NCBI RefSeq assembly: GCF_003351765.1
Contig: NZ_CP031229.1
Coordinates: 1,612,001 to 1,676,000, forward strand
Direction of reading: 5' to 3'
DNA: 64,000 nucleotides
Source: Ornithinimicrobium avium
Lineage (GTDB): Bacteria; Actinomycetota; Actinomycetes; Actinomycetales; Dermatophilaceae
The notes beneath the pieces were generated by a model, which had not been told where the DNA came from, ran no database searches, and was given only the letters and a program-made list of their open reading frames with translations. The position numbers and the translations under genes are program-made. Below, in pieces: positions 1 through 8,101 of the stretch. How positions within the stretch are numbered: the stretch's first letter is position 1; each line of letters opens with the position of its first letter.

Positions 1-877
1 GGCCGAAGGCCAGCGGCTGCTGATCGACGACCCGGCCCGCCTCGAGGGCGTGCGCGTCGTTGGCGTCGACGAGCACTGTTGGCGGCACACCCGCCGGGGC
101 GACAAGTACGTCACCGTCATCATCGACCTCACCCCGGTCCGCGACGGCACCGGCCCCGCGCGGCTGCTCGACATGGTCGAGGGCCGCAGCAAGAAGGCGT
201 TCAAGACCTGGCTGGCCGAGCGCGACCAGGCCTGGCGCGAGGGGATCGAGGTCGTGGCCATGGACGGCTTCTCCGGCTTCAAGACGGCGACCAGCGAAGA
301 GCTGCCAGACGCTGTGCCGGTGATGGATCCGTTCCACGTGGTCCGCCTGGGCGGGGAGGCACTGGACGAGTGCCGGCGCCGGGTGCAGCAGGAGCTGCAC
401 GGCCACCGGGGCCGCAAGGGCGACCCGCTGTACTCCGCGCGACGGACCCTGCACACCGGCGCCGACCTGCTCACCGACCGCCAGCACGAGCGCGTCGAGA
501 AGCTCTTCGCCACCGAGCAGCACACCGAGGTGGAGTGCACCTGGGGCATCTACCAGCGGATGATCTACGCCTACCGCGCCCCGGACCGGACCGCCGGCCG
601 GGCAGAGATGGCCTCGGTCATCGAAGCGCTGAGCAGCGGCGTCCCCGCCCGGCTGGTCGAGCTGCGCAAGCTGGGCCGCACCCTGGCCAGACGCGCCTGC
701 GACGTCCTGGCCTACTTCGAGCGGCCCCGCACCAGCAACGGACCCAGCGAAGCGATCAACGGTCGCCTTGAGCATCTCCGCGGCCTGGCCCTCGGCTTCC
801 GCAACCTCACCCACTACATCGCCCGAGCACTCCTCGAGGCCGGTGGATTCAGACCCCAACTACACCCTCGATTGTGA
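1..877 (+). CDS. ISL3-family transposase, C-terminal part (5' end outside the window)
   Basis: The frame is open to position 2, so the gene begins left of the window; a GTG at 50 is only an internal codon. The visible protein is the ISL3 DDE catalytic region: GVDEH near the start, MDGFSGFKTA, DPFHVVRL, and a closing SNGPSEAINGRLEHLRG block with the last acidic residue. It catalyses cut-and-paste movement of its own element. The stop at 875-877 lies just inside the probable right terminal inverted repeat (863-883), so the right end of the element appears complete. Its left half cannot be judged. Confidence 0.85.
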   Translation, partial: AEGQRLLIDDPARLEGVRVVGVDEHCWRHTRRGDKYVTVIIDLTPVRDGTGPARLLDMVEGRSKKAFKTWLAERDQAWREGIEVVAMDGFSGFKTATSEELPDAVPVMDPFHVVRLGGEALDECRRRVQQELHGHRGRKGDPLYSARRTLHTGADLLTDRQHERVEKLFATEQHTEVECTWGIYQRMIYAYRAPDRTAGRAEMASVIEALSSGVPARLVELRKLGRTLARRACDVLAYFERPRTSNGPSEAINGRLEHLRGLALGFRNLTHYIARALLEAGGFRPQLHPRL

Positions 878-1213
878 AGAGCCCGTTACCCTGGCCCGGA
901 CCGGCAGCTGGTCGGTCTCCTCGGTGAACGAGCGGCGCGGGCAGAGCTCCTCGGTGCAGGCGTAGCGGCGCTTGCGCACGACGACGTCGAGGCGCTCACC
1001 CCCGCAGGGCACGTCCTTGACGTGCTGGACCGGGCGGGCCTGGACCCGGCAGGACAGCACCCCGCAGGACGGGCAGGCGCCCTCGGACGCGATGGTCTCG
1101 ACGATCACCTGCCGCGGCTGGTCGCCGACGGCAGGGCTGGCCGAGACCACCTGGTAGCCGGGCAGGTTGAACAGGATCGACGCCGCATCGACGTCGAACG
1201 TAGGCTTGTGCAC
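860..1213 (-). pseudogene. ISL3-family transposase, N-terminal zinc-finger fragment
   Basis: A GTG start at 1213 opens an ISL3 transposase N-terminus. It holds the zinc-binding cysteines CPSCG, a single C and CTEELCPRR, followed by the helix-turn-helix-like RRSFTEE segment. The frame runs into the right end of the neighbouring ISL3 element at about 883 and stops at 860, so the catalytic domain is lost. The order suggests that the left element inserted into this older copy. It is not expected to be functional. Confidence 0.7.
863..883. repeat. Right terminal inverted repeat of the left ISL3 element
   Basis: Read on the minus strand the end begins GGCTCTTCACAATCGAGGG, which resembles ISL3-family termini. 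It overlaps the stop of the transposase and interrupts a second ISL3 transposase fragment read from the opposite strand. The matching left end and the target duplication lie outside the window. Confidence 0.6.
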
Positions 1214-1298
1214 GCTCGCGGTCCTCGCTACTTGGATGCCTTGACAACACCCATGCTGGCGCAGGGCCGCGAGCCCTCCTTCAGGGCCCCCACCACGC

Positions 1299-2031
1299 TC
1301 AAAGTCGAAGAACCGCCATGCCGCGGCGCTTGCACGAGCGCAGCAGGTCGGCCCAGGACTCGGTGAACTCGCGGTGCCCGTCCTCGAGCGCGACGAGCTC
1401 CTTGGTGCCGTCGGCGCGGACGCCGACCATGACCAGCAGGCAGACCTTGTCCTGGGTCAGGCGGACCTTGAGGTGGATCCCGTCGACCCACACGTACACG
1501 TAGTCGGTCTCGGCCAGCGACCGCTTGTTGAACGCGGCGGCCTCGGCTTGCCACTGCTCGGTCAGCCGGGTGATCGCCTTGGCCGACAGCCCCGAGGCGG
1601 TGCCGAGGAACTGGGTCAGCGCCGGGGCGAAGTCGCTGGAGGACAGGCCGTGCAGGTACAGCAACGGCAGCACCTCGGCCAGCTGCGGGCTCTTGCGGGC
1701 CCACGCGGGCAGAATCGCCGAGGCGAACCGCTTGCGCTCACCGGTGGCCTCATCCACCCGCCGGTCGTTGACCCGCGGCTGGCGCACCGGGACCGCACCA
1801 GCGGCGGTGGTCACCACCCGGGGCGCGTGGTACCCGTTACGCACCACCAGCCGGTGGCCGTGCTCATCGACCTCGTGCGCGTACCGCTCGACGTAGGCGG
1901 CGACCTCGGCCTGCAGTGCGGCCGCGAGCATCTGCCTGGCGCCGTCGCGCACGATCTCATCCAGCAGCGACCCACCCCCCAGCGGTCGCGTCGACGTTGG
2001 ACTCGGTGCTCTCCTGGACTACCTTGAGCAT
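1299..2031 (-). pseudogene. IS256/Mutator-family transposase, frameshifted and 3'-truncated
   Basis: An ATG at 2031 reads MLKVVQESTESNV, then hits a run of six G at about 1976-1981 where the frame changes. With five G the protein would continue GGSLLDEIVRDGARQM, the normal IS256 N-terminus. From 1952 downward the second frame encodes the IS256 core, including the first catalytic Asp in YVWVDGIHLKVRL and MVGVRADGTKELVAL. It ends at RRGMAVLRL instead of continuing into the rest of the DDE domain. Both the extra G and the missing C-terminal half make it inactive. Confidence 0.8.
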
Positions 2032-2187
2032 GGGCGTACCTTCCCGAGCCGGCGCGCCAACGCCGACCCTGATCAGAACTTCTATGGGCTTTCAGATCTT
2101 GCTCGGGAGGTACGCCACTTTCACGTCACCCCGCCGAGGGCCATCCAGTCGGGTGGCCGGGGGGAATCTCACCCCCCGGCTCCCACA

Positions 2188-2221
2188 GAACCGTGCGTGA
2201 CAGTCTCCCGTCACACGGCTC
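2188..2221 (-). ncRNA. Group II intron domain V
   Basis: On the minus strand this 34-nt segment begins GAGCCGTGTGAC and ends GTCACGCACGGTTC, folding into the catalytic domain V hairpin. It directly follows the maturase stop, and a GC-rich stem that could be domain VI comes next. Confidence 0.8.
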
Positions 2222-3484
2222 TTACCACCCTGTCGGAAGGAAGTCCCGGGTCCAGGCCCAGTGGGCGAACCCACGCGGGTAGCGAGCGACCAGCGCCCGC
2301 CACCATGCCTTGACCTTCTTGAACCCATGCAACGCTCGATACTTCTTGCGGGCCCACCGCACCAGATAGGTGTTGATGCGGCGCAGCAGGGGATACAACT
2401 CAGAGCGATAGAACGCCCCGTAGTACTGCATCCAGCCCCGCACGATGGGATTCATCCATCGGGCGAGGTCGGTAAGGCTTCCACCGGTGCGCAGGTGGAT
2501 GCGCCACCTGCGAACCTGTCTGCCCATCGCCACCAGGGCTTCCCGGGACACCGCGGGCAAGAACGAGGCGAACTTCCGCCCGTGCTTGTTCCGCGCCGAC
2601 CGGGTCCGGAAGGTGTAGCCCAAGAACGTGAACGACTCGTGCTCGTGAGAGCCGCGCCGGTTGTCGTCCTTGCAGTACACGATCTTGGTCTTGTCCGGGT
2701 GCAGTTCCAGCCCGACCTCGATCATCCGGGCAGCGATCGCCGAACGCAGCCGCTCTGCGTGGCCGCGTGTGGCGGCATGCACCACCACGTCATCGACGTA
2801 GCGTTCGAACTGGACGGAGGGGAACTCCCGGGCCATCCAGGCATCGAACGCATAGTGCAGAAACAGGTTCGCCAGGACCGGTGAAACCGCGGACCCCTGC
2901 GGGGTGCCACGGTCTCGGTCCTGAACGCTGCCGTCGGGATGCACCATCGGCGCAGCCAACCAGCGCCGCACGTACAGCACCACCCAACGGTCCTCGGTGT
3001 TGGCCTCCACCGCCTTGAGCAGCAGGTCATGGTCGACGCTGTCGAAGAACGCGCGGATGTCCAGATCGAGCACCCAGTCCTTGCTCCAGCATCGTCGCCG
3101 GGTCACCGCTACCGCATCCAGGGCCGACCGCCGCGGCCGGTACCCGTAGGAGTCAGGGTGGAACATCGGTTCCACCCTGGCCTCCAGCCGGGCCGCGACC
3201 ACGGTCTGGGCGATCCTGTCCGCGACAGTTGGTACCCCGAGCACCCTGACCTTGCCGTCAGGCTTGGGGATCGGCACCGCGCGCACCGGCGGCGGGAAGT
3301 AGGACCCCGAGGACATCCGATTCCAAACCTTGTACAGGTTGCCCCGTAGATCGGCCTCGAACTCCTCGATGGTCACCTCATCCACCCCCGAAGCGCCCTT
3401 GTTCGCCTTCACCCGCTCATACGCCTGCCACACCTCCCACTTGGAGATCTCGAACGACTTGCCTTCCGTCAGTGACGTGCTCAC
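2222..3484 (-). CDS. ltrA: Group II intron reverse transcriptase/maturase
   Basis: This protein of about 420 residues drives splicing and retrohoming of the surrounding intron. Visible RT motifs are the LDLDIRAFFDSVDHD block with catalytic Asp, RGTPQGSAVSPVLANL, and the YVDD active site in FERYVDDVVVH. The GIIM maturase region follows (WMNPIVRGWMQYYGAFYRS). No C-terminal HNH endonuclease domain is present, so it would be an endonuclease-lacking intron protein. I chose the GTG at 3484 because a GGGAGGAA Shine-Dalgarno lies just upstream; the frame extends to 3499. The gene ends directly at domain V, the normal arrangement. It is separate from the reverse transcriptase fused to Cas1 6 kb away. 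Confidence 0.9.
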   Translation of the reverse strand: MSTSLTEGKSFEISKWEVWQAYERVKANKGASGVDEVTIEEFEADLRGNLYKVWNRMSSGSYFPPPVRAVPIPKPDGKVRVLGVPTVADRIAQTVVAARLEARVEPMFHPDSYGYRPRRSALDAVAVTRRRCWSKDWVLDLDIRAFFDSVDHDLLLKAVEANTEDRWVVLYVRRWLAAPMVHPDGSVQDRDRGTPQGSAVSPVLANLFLHYAFDAWMAREFPSVQFERYVDDVVVHAATRGHAERLRSAIAARMIEVGLELHPDKTKIVYCKDDNRRGSHEHESFTFLGYTFRTRSARNKHGRKFASFLPAVSREALVAMGRQVRRWRIHLRTGGSLTDLARWMNPIVRGWMQYYGAFYRSELYPLLRRINTYLVRWARKKYRALHGFKKVKAWWRALVARYPRGFAHWAWTRDFLPTGW

Positions 3485-4183
3485 CGCGGTTCCTCCCACC
3501 CTTGTGGTTGACCCGACGAACAGATCACGGTGGCCTGGCCCCTTCGCTCCACGCCCATTACAGGCACTTCGCCGCTACTACGAGCCAGTCCGCCAACCCA
3601 TCCCGCATCGGTACTCAGCACCTCGCAGTTTCTGCTGCTTGGTGGTCTTCCTCTCTCCACCCCCACGGGTAGACGTATCGGGATGGGCCTTCCCACGTTC
3701 CGTGCAGCAGCCGCAGACCAGGCTCGCGTCGCCTTCATGCCGGACACCACCTGGCCAGTCAGCGGGCTCCCGCCAGGCTCATCCCGGGGACAACCTGAAA
3801 CCCCGGTTTCGATGTCGTGTTGATTATCATCTCGACACTTCAACGGCGATTCACTCACGTTCGCCTTCCTGATCCCTACCTGACACCTCAACCGGTGCCT
3901 TCTCCTCATCGCTCACCACCCCGGCCTTGCAGCCAGGGCAGCATGAGGCGGTTTGGAGCCTCCCCCACGCAGGGCGACTCCGAAGGGCCTTCCTTCATCA
4001 GCTGCACAGCACCGTCCTCAGCAACGACTACCTACACATCGCACCTCCGACGTTCGTGGCACACCAGGTTCTGATCATTGCTCGTGACGCACAGACCCTG
4101 CACGCTGTCAGCGGCGCTTGAGAACTGGACGGTCACGGCGCTCGAAAAGTGGACACCCCAACAACGATTGGAGAGTGATCACT

Positions 4184-4531
4184 ATGGAGGACTGGGCGCT
4201 GATCAGGAGGCTGGCTCGGGACGGTGTGCCGAAGGCGGCGATCGCCCGACAGCTGGGCATCTCGAGGACCACGGTCATCAAGGCCGCCAACTCCGAGGGG
4301 CCGCCGCGGTACGTCCGCAAGAGCGGGCCGACGTCGTTCACGCCGTTCGAGGCTCAGGTGCGGGCGTTGCTGGCGGAGACCCCGGACATGCCCGCTACGG
4401 TGCTCGCCGAGCGGGTCGGGTGGACCGGCTCGATCCGGTGCTTCGGGGACAACGTGAACCGGGTGCGGGCTGATGCTCGCCCGATCGACCCGGACCAGCC
4501 GCAGCCAGATCTCATACTTCGCCGATGGTGA
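4184..4531 (+). pseudogene. istA: IS21-family istA transposase, N-terminal fragment
   Basis: The ATG at 4184 starts MEDWALIRRLARDGVPKA, followed by a helix-turn-helix (IARQLGISRTTVIKA) and the IstA motif MPATVLAERVGWTGSIR. Homology ends near PIDPDQ (about 4490), where a fragment of a different IS abuts, so the DDE domain and istB are missing. The frame then runs by chance to 4531. The interrupted upstream sequence suggests the group II intron lies just in front of this element's left end. Confidence 0.75.
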
Positions 4532-4567
4532 CAGGATCTTCTTCGGCCGTTGCCGCCTCGGCATCGA
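4489..4567 (-). mobile_element. Fragment of the IS3-like element also found intact at 59.7 kb
   Basis: Read on the minus strand this piece encodes RPKKILSPSAKYEIWLRLVR. It corresponds to the start of orfA of the complete element at 59656-61225 (RPKKVLSPSAKYEIWLRLVR), with several base differences. It ends exactly where the first CRISPR repeat resumes, so the IS or a rearrangement involving it removed the outer end of the array. Confidence 0.75.
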
Positions 4568-7500
4568 CCTTGTGATGGCGGATGCTTCCTGACCAAGGAC
4601 CAGGCGATCAACGCAGCCAAGAAGATGGTTTCCATTCGCCTTGTGATGGCGGACGCTTCCTGACACCTGAGATCGCGGGTTCGATTCCCGTCATCCCGTT
4701 TCTATTCGCCTTGTGATGGCGGATGCTTCCTGACAGAAGGCGCTCGACGTGCTGTCCGCCTGAGGCTGAGTTTCTATTCGCCTTGTGATGGCGGATGCTT
4801 CCTGACACCGTTCAGTCCAGGAGGCGCTACGGCGCCACGTTTCTATTCGCCTTGTGATGGCGGATGCTTCCTGACCCATCCAGCAGGAGTCCTCATGGCG
4901 GAAAGGGCAGCTGTTTCTATTCGCCTTGTGATGGCGGATGCTTCCTGACCAGGACCGTCCTCGCAGTCATCAAGAGCGGCGAAATCGTTTCTATTCGCCT
5001 TGTGATGGCGGATGCTTCCTGACAAGCTCGCCGCCCCCGCTCTACACGCCGCCGCCTCCTCCGTTTCTATTCGCCTTGTGATGGCGGATGCTTCCTGACG
5101 TCCGCGAGTTTGACTACTCGCGCGACGGCGACCTCGTTTCTATTCGCCTTGTGATGGCGGATGCTTCCTGACCCGTCTGCGGCTAAGTCAACACTTCTGT
5201 CCCTACTGTTTCTATTCGCCTTGTGATGGCGGATGCTTCCTGACGTGATCTGCAGACGCTGATCGACGGAGGCTGCCTGTTCTTTCTATTCGCCTTGTGA
5301 TGGCGGATGCTTCCTGACCGTCGGCGAGCAGTCCGTACCGCTGGCGATGGCTTGTTTCTATTCGCCTTGTGATGGCGGATGCTTCCTGACATCACGGTCA
5401 ACAACTCGCCCGTCGTCGACAACCTGTTTCTATTCGCCTTGTGATGGCGGATGCTTCCTGACTCGACCCCTGTGGAGGAGACGACTAGTCCGCCTGGGGA
5501 GTTTCTATTCGCCTTGTGATGGCGGATGCTTCCTGACATCACCCTCAGCCTGACCGATCCCGGGCAGTGGTTCCGTTTCTATTCGCCTTGTGATGGCGGA
5601 TGCTTCCTGACCAGGTGATGGTCGGTGGCCGGGACGTGGAGATGTTTCTATTCGCCTTGTGATGGCGGATGCTTCCTGACAAGCTCGCCGCCCCCGGTCT
5701 ACACGCCGCCGCCTCCTCCGTTTCTATTCGCCTTGTGATGGCGGATGCTTCCTGACGCGCTGCAGGGTCGGAAGCTTCGGCTCCGATGTTGTTTCTATTC
5801 GCCTTGTGATGGCGGATGCTTCCTGACTCGGTGAAGGGCACGGCGTTCGGGCTGGGCGAGGCGTTTCTATTCGCCTTGTGATGGCGGATGCTTCCTGACG
5901 CGTGAGATGGTGCACTGCGCAACACTAGCAGCTAATCGTTTCTATTCGCCTTGTGATGGCGGATGCTTCCTGACTCACCGGCGAGGTCGAGGAACAGGTG
6001 CTGATCACCGACGTTTCTATTCGCCTTGTGATGGCGGATGCTTCCTGACTCAACGATGAGCTACCGCTCAGCAGCTGGATCCTAATCTACGTTTCTATTC
6101 GCCTTGTGATGGCGGATGCTTCCTGACTTCACCAGCCGCAGAGAGGTAAAACATCAACTGCACCGTTTTTATTCGCCTTGTGATGGCGGATGCTTCCTGA
6201 CGGCAGCTACATCCACATCCAGCTGGTCGGGCCGATGCGTTTTTATTCGCCTTGTGATGGCGGATGCTTCCTGACCGGGGCTGCCGCACCTGGTTTCTAT
6301 TCGCCTTGTGATGGCGGATGCTTCCTGACATGACCCTCCAGCAGGCCGGCTACTGGTGCAAGTTTCTATTCGCCTTGTGATGGCGGATGCTTCCTGACTC
6401 TGCCAGTTCGGCCACAAGTTCCTCGAGGCTGGTTTCTATTCGCCTTGTGATGGCGGATGCTTCCTGACCCCGGACCGCGCAGACGGTCGCCACCACCCTC
6501 GTCGCGTTTCTATTCGCCTTGTGATGGCGGATGCTTCCTGACTACTTGTCTGCGCGGGGAGCCCGCGCCTTGTTCTTGTTTCTATTCGCCTTGTGATGGC
6601 GGATGCTTCCTGACTCGCAGAAGTTGACCAACCTCAACAAGGACGACTTCGTTTCTATTCGCCTTGTGATGGCGGATGCTTCCTGACTCCTGCTCCTACT
6701 GCCGCTCCTCATGATGGGCTCGACGGTTTCTATTCGCCTTGTGATGGCGGATGCTTCCTGACCCACATGGTGCTCGACGACGAGGGCTTCGCCCACATCG
6801 GTTTCTATTCGCCTTGTGATGGCGGATGCTTCCTGACCTCGCACAATCCCGGCAGACCACCCATCGCGGCTCGGCGGTTTCTATTCGCCTTGTGATGGCG
6901 GATGCTTCCTGACTGAGTATCAGCGCCAAGGTCGGTCTCGGCCTGTTTCTATTCGCCTTGTGATGGCGGATGCTTCCTGACCCGAGCGCGACTGGGACGG
7001 CTACGACCCCGCCGAGTTTCTATTCGCCTTGTGATGGCGGATGCTTCCTGACTCGGCCGCAAGCTCTACGAGCAGCTCGAGACGCTCAGCGGCCTCGTTT
7101 CTATTCGCCTTGTGATGGCGGATGCTTCCTGACAGTACGTCCAGGTCACTCCGGCACCCGACGCTGGTTTCTATTCGCCTTGTGATGGCGGATGCTTCCT
7201 GACGCGAGGACGAGCGGGTGTGCCGCCTCGCCCGGCGGTTTCTATTCGCCTTGTGATGGCGGATGCTTCCTGACAACCTCGTCATCGCTGATGGCTGCCC
7301 CGAGTGGCGTTTCTATTCGCCTTGTGATGGCGGATGCTTCCTGACACGACCAGTCGTGGTGTGACCCGGTGTGGATGGCGTTTCTATTCGCCTTGTGATG
7401 GCGGATGCTTCCTGACCGGCACTCATGTCTACACGGCGGGGGAGCTCGACTGCCCCGTTTCTATTCGCCTTGTGATGGCGGATGCTTCCTGACGACGACC

Positions 7501-7637
7501 TCGGAGCCGGAGCCGACGACCTCGGAGCGTTTCTATTCGCCTTGTGATGGCGGATGCTTCCTGACGTCGACCTCAACGGCCCGATGGAGCTCTGCGAGAC
7601 GTTTCTATTCGCCTTGTGATGGCGGATGCTTCCTGAC
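4568..7637 (-). CRISPR. CRISPR array, 43 repeats and 42 spacers, 37-bp repeat
   Basis: The repeat on the plus strand begins GTTTCTATTCGCC and ends GCTTCCTGAC. On the minus strand it ends GCGAATAGAAAC, a GAAAC terminus typical of type III repeats, so transcription is inferred to run right to left with the 8-nt handle ATAGAAAC. Repeat 1 (4568-4593) is cut to 26 bp by an IS fragment. Repeat 2 (4628-4664) has two substitutions, and single changes occur at 5282, 6165 and 6239. Degeneration at the left agrees with that end being leader-distal. Spacers are 31-44 bp except one of 17 bp (6276-6292). Two spacers (5024-5062 and 5681-5719) are near identical. One (4665-4697) resembles a tRNA 3' end. Confidence 0.97.
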
Positions 7638-7822
7638 CCTACCCTAGATGAGACCCCTCTGACCAGCGTGTTCGTCGAGGTTCTGCACAGTTGGGTCGCT
7701 GTTGAGCGGGGACGGGGGCAGCACCTGGAGCCTGAACGGCATCAGGCCTGGTCATGGGCTTGTACACTTCGCGGGTGAGAGGCTTGGCGGTGCGCCCACC
7801 CAGGATCGGGACTCCCTGGTGC
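7638..7822 (-). promoter_or_regulatory. Probable CRISPR leader between cas2 and the newest repeat
   Basis: This stretch of about 185 bp has no credible gene and sits between the cas2 stop and the intact, leader-proximal end of the array. Its position and the array polarity make it the leader, carrying the pre-crRNA promoter and the site of spacer integration. I could not identify convincing -35 and -10 boxes. Confidence 0.55.
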
Positions 7823-8101
7823 TCATAGAGCGAGCCAGTACAGGGTCTGTTCTGGCTTGTTCGCCTGTCCGATGCACCGGGTGCTGGACCAGCAGGTGCC
7901 ACACTGCGTGAAGACGTAGAAGGAGTCCTCGTCCGGGTCCATCACGGCGCCGATGCGGCTGCACAACTCATCCAGGTCCTCGCTCGAGATGTCGAGCACG
8001 AAGACTGACTTCTGTATCCGGTCGCCCCATGCTTGCAGGGTGGCAGCGATGCGGCTTCGTCGCTCGTCTGCTCGGACATCGTAGGCGGCCACGACGATCA
8101 T
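7823..8101 (-). CDS. cas2: CRISPR adaptation protein Cas2
   Basis: This 92-residue protein begins MIVVAAYDVRADERRSRIAA, the ferredoxin-like Cas2 fold with the N-terminal beta strand and conserved Asp. It continues with SVFVLDIS and SFYVFTQCG. Cas2 dimerises and bridges Cas1 dimers during spacer integration. The ATG at 8101 overlaps the RT-Cas1 stop by 4 bp (ATGA), which settles the start; the frame is open further upstream but only as shadow. It is the last gene of the operon and directly precedes the leader. Confidence 0.93.
   Translation of the reverse strand: MIVVAAYDVRADERRSRIAATLQAWGDRIQKSVFVLDISSEDLDELCSRIGAVMDPDEDSFYVFTQCGTCWSSTRCIGQANKPEQTLYWLAL

Larger units (their letters stand above)
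2148..4065 (-). mobile_element. Group II intron with encoded maturase
   Basis: This is a retroelement of about 1.9 kb on the minus strand. Supporting features are a maturase gene, a canonical 34-nt domain V (2188-2221) and a GC-rich hairpin after it consistent with domain VI. A GTGTGCC sequence reading down from 4065 matches the group II 5' consensus. Roughly 580 nt of non-coding structured RNA separates the 5' end from the maturase start. The 3' boundary near 2148 (ending in GAC) is a best guess. It lies between IS256 and IS21 remnants. Confidence 0.75.

Noticed and set aside
4665..4697. A tRNA gene
   Set aside because: Only the T-arm and part of the acceptor strand are present, and the piece is exactly a spacer between two repeats.
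4608..7647. Many short proteins containing repeated QEASAITRRIET, GSIRHHKANRN or FYSPCDGGCFLT
   Set aside because: They are translations of the CRISPR repeats and spacers, not genes.
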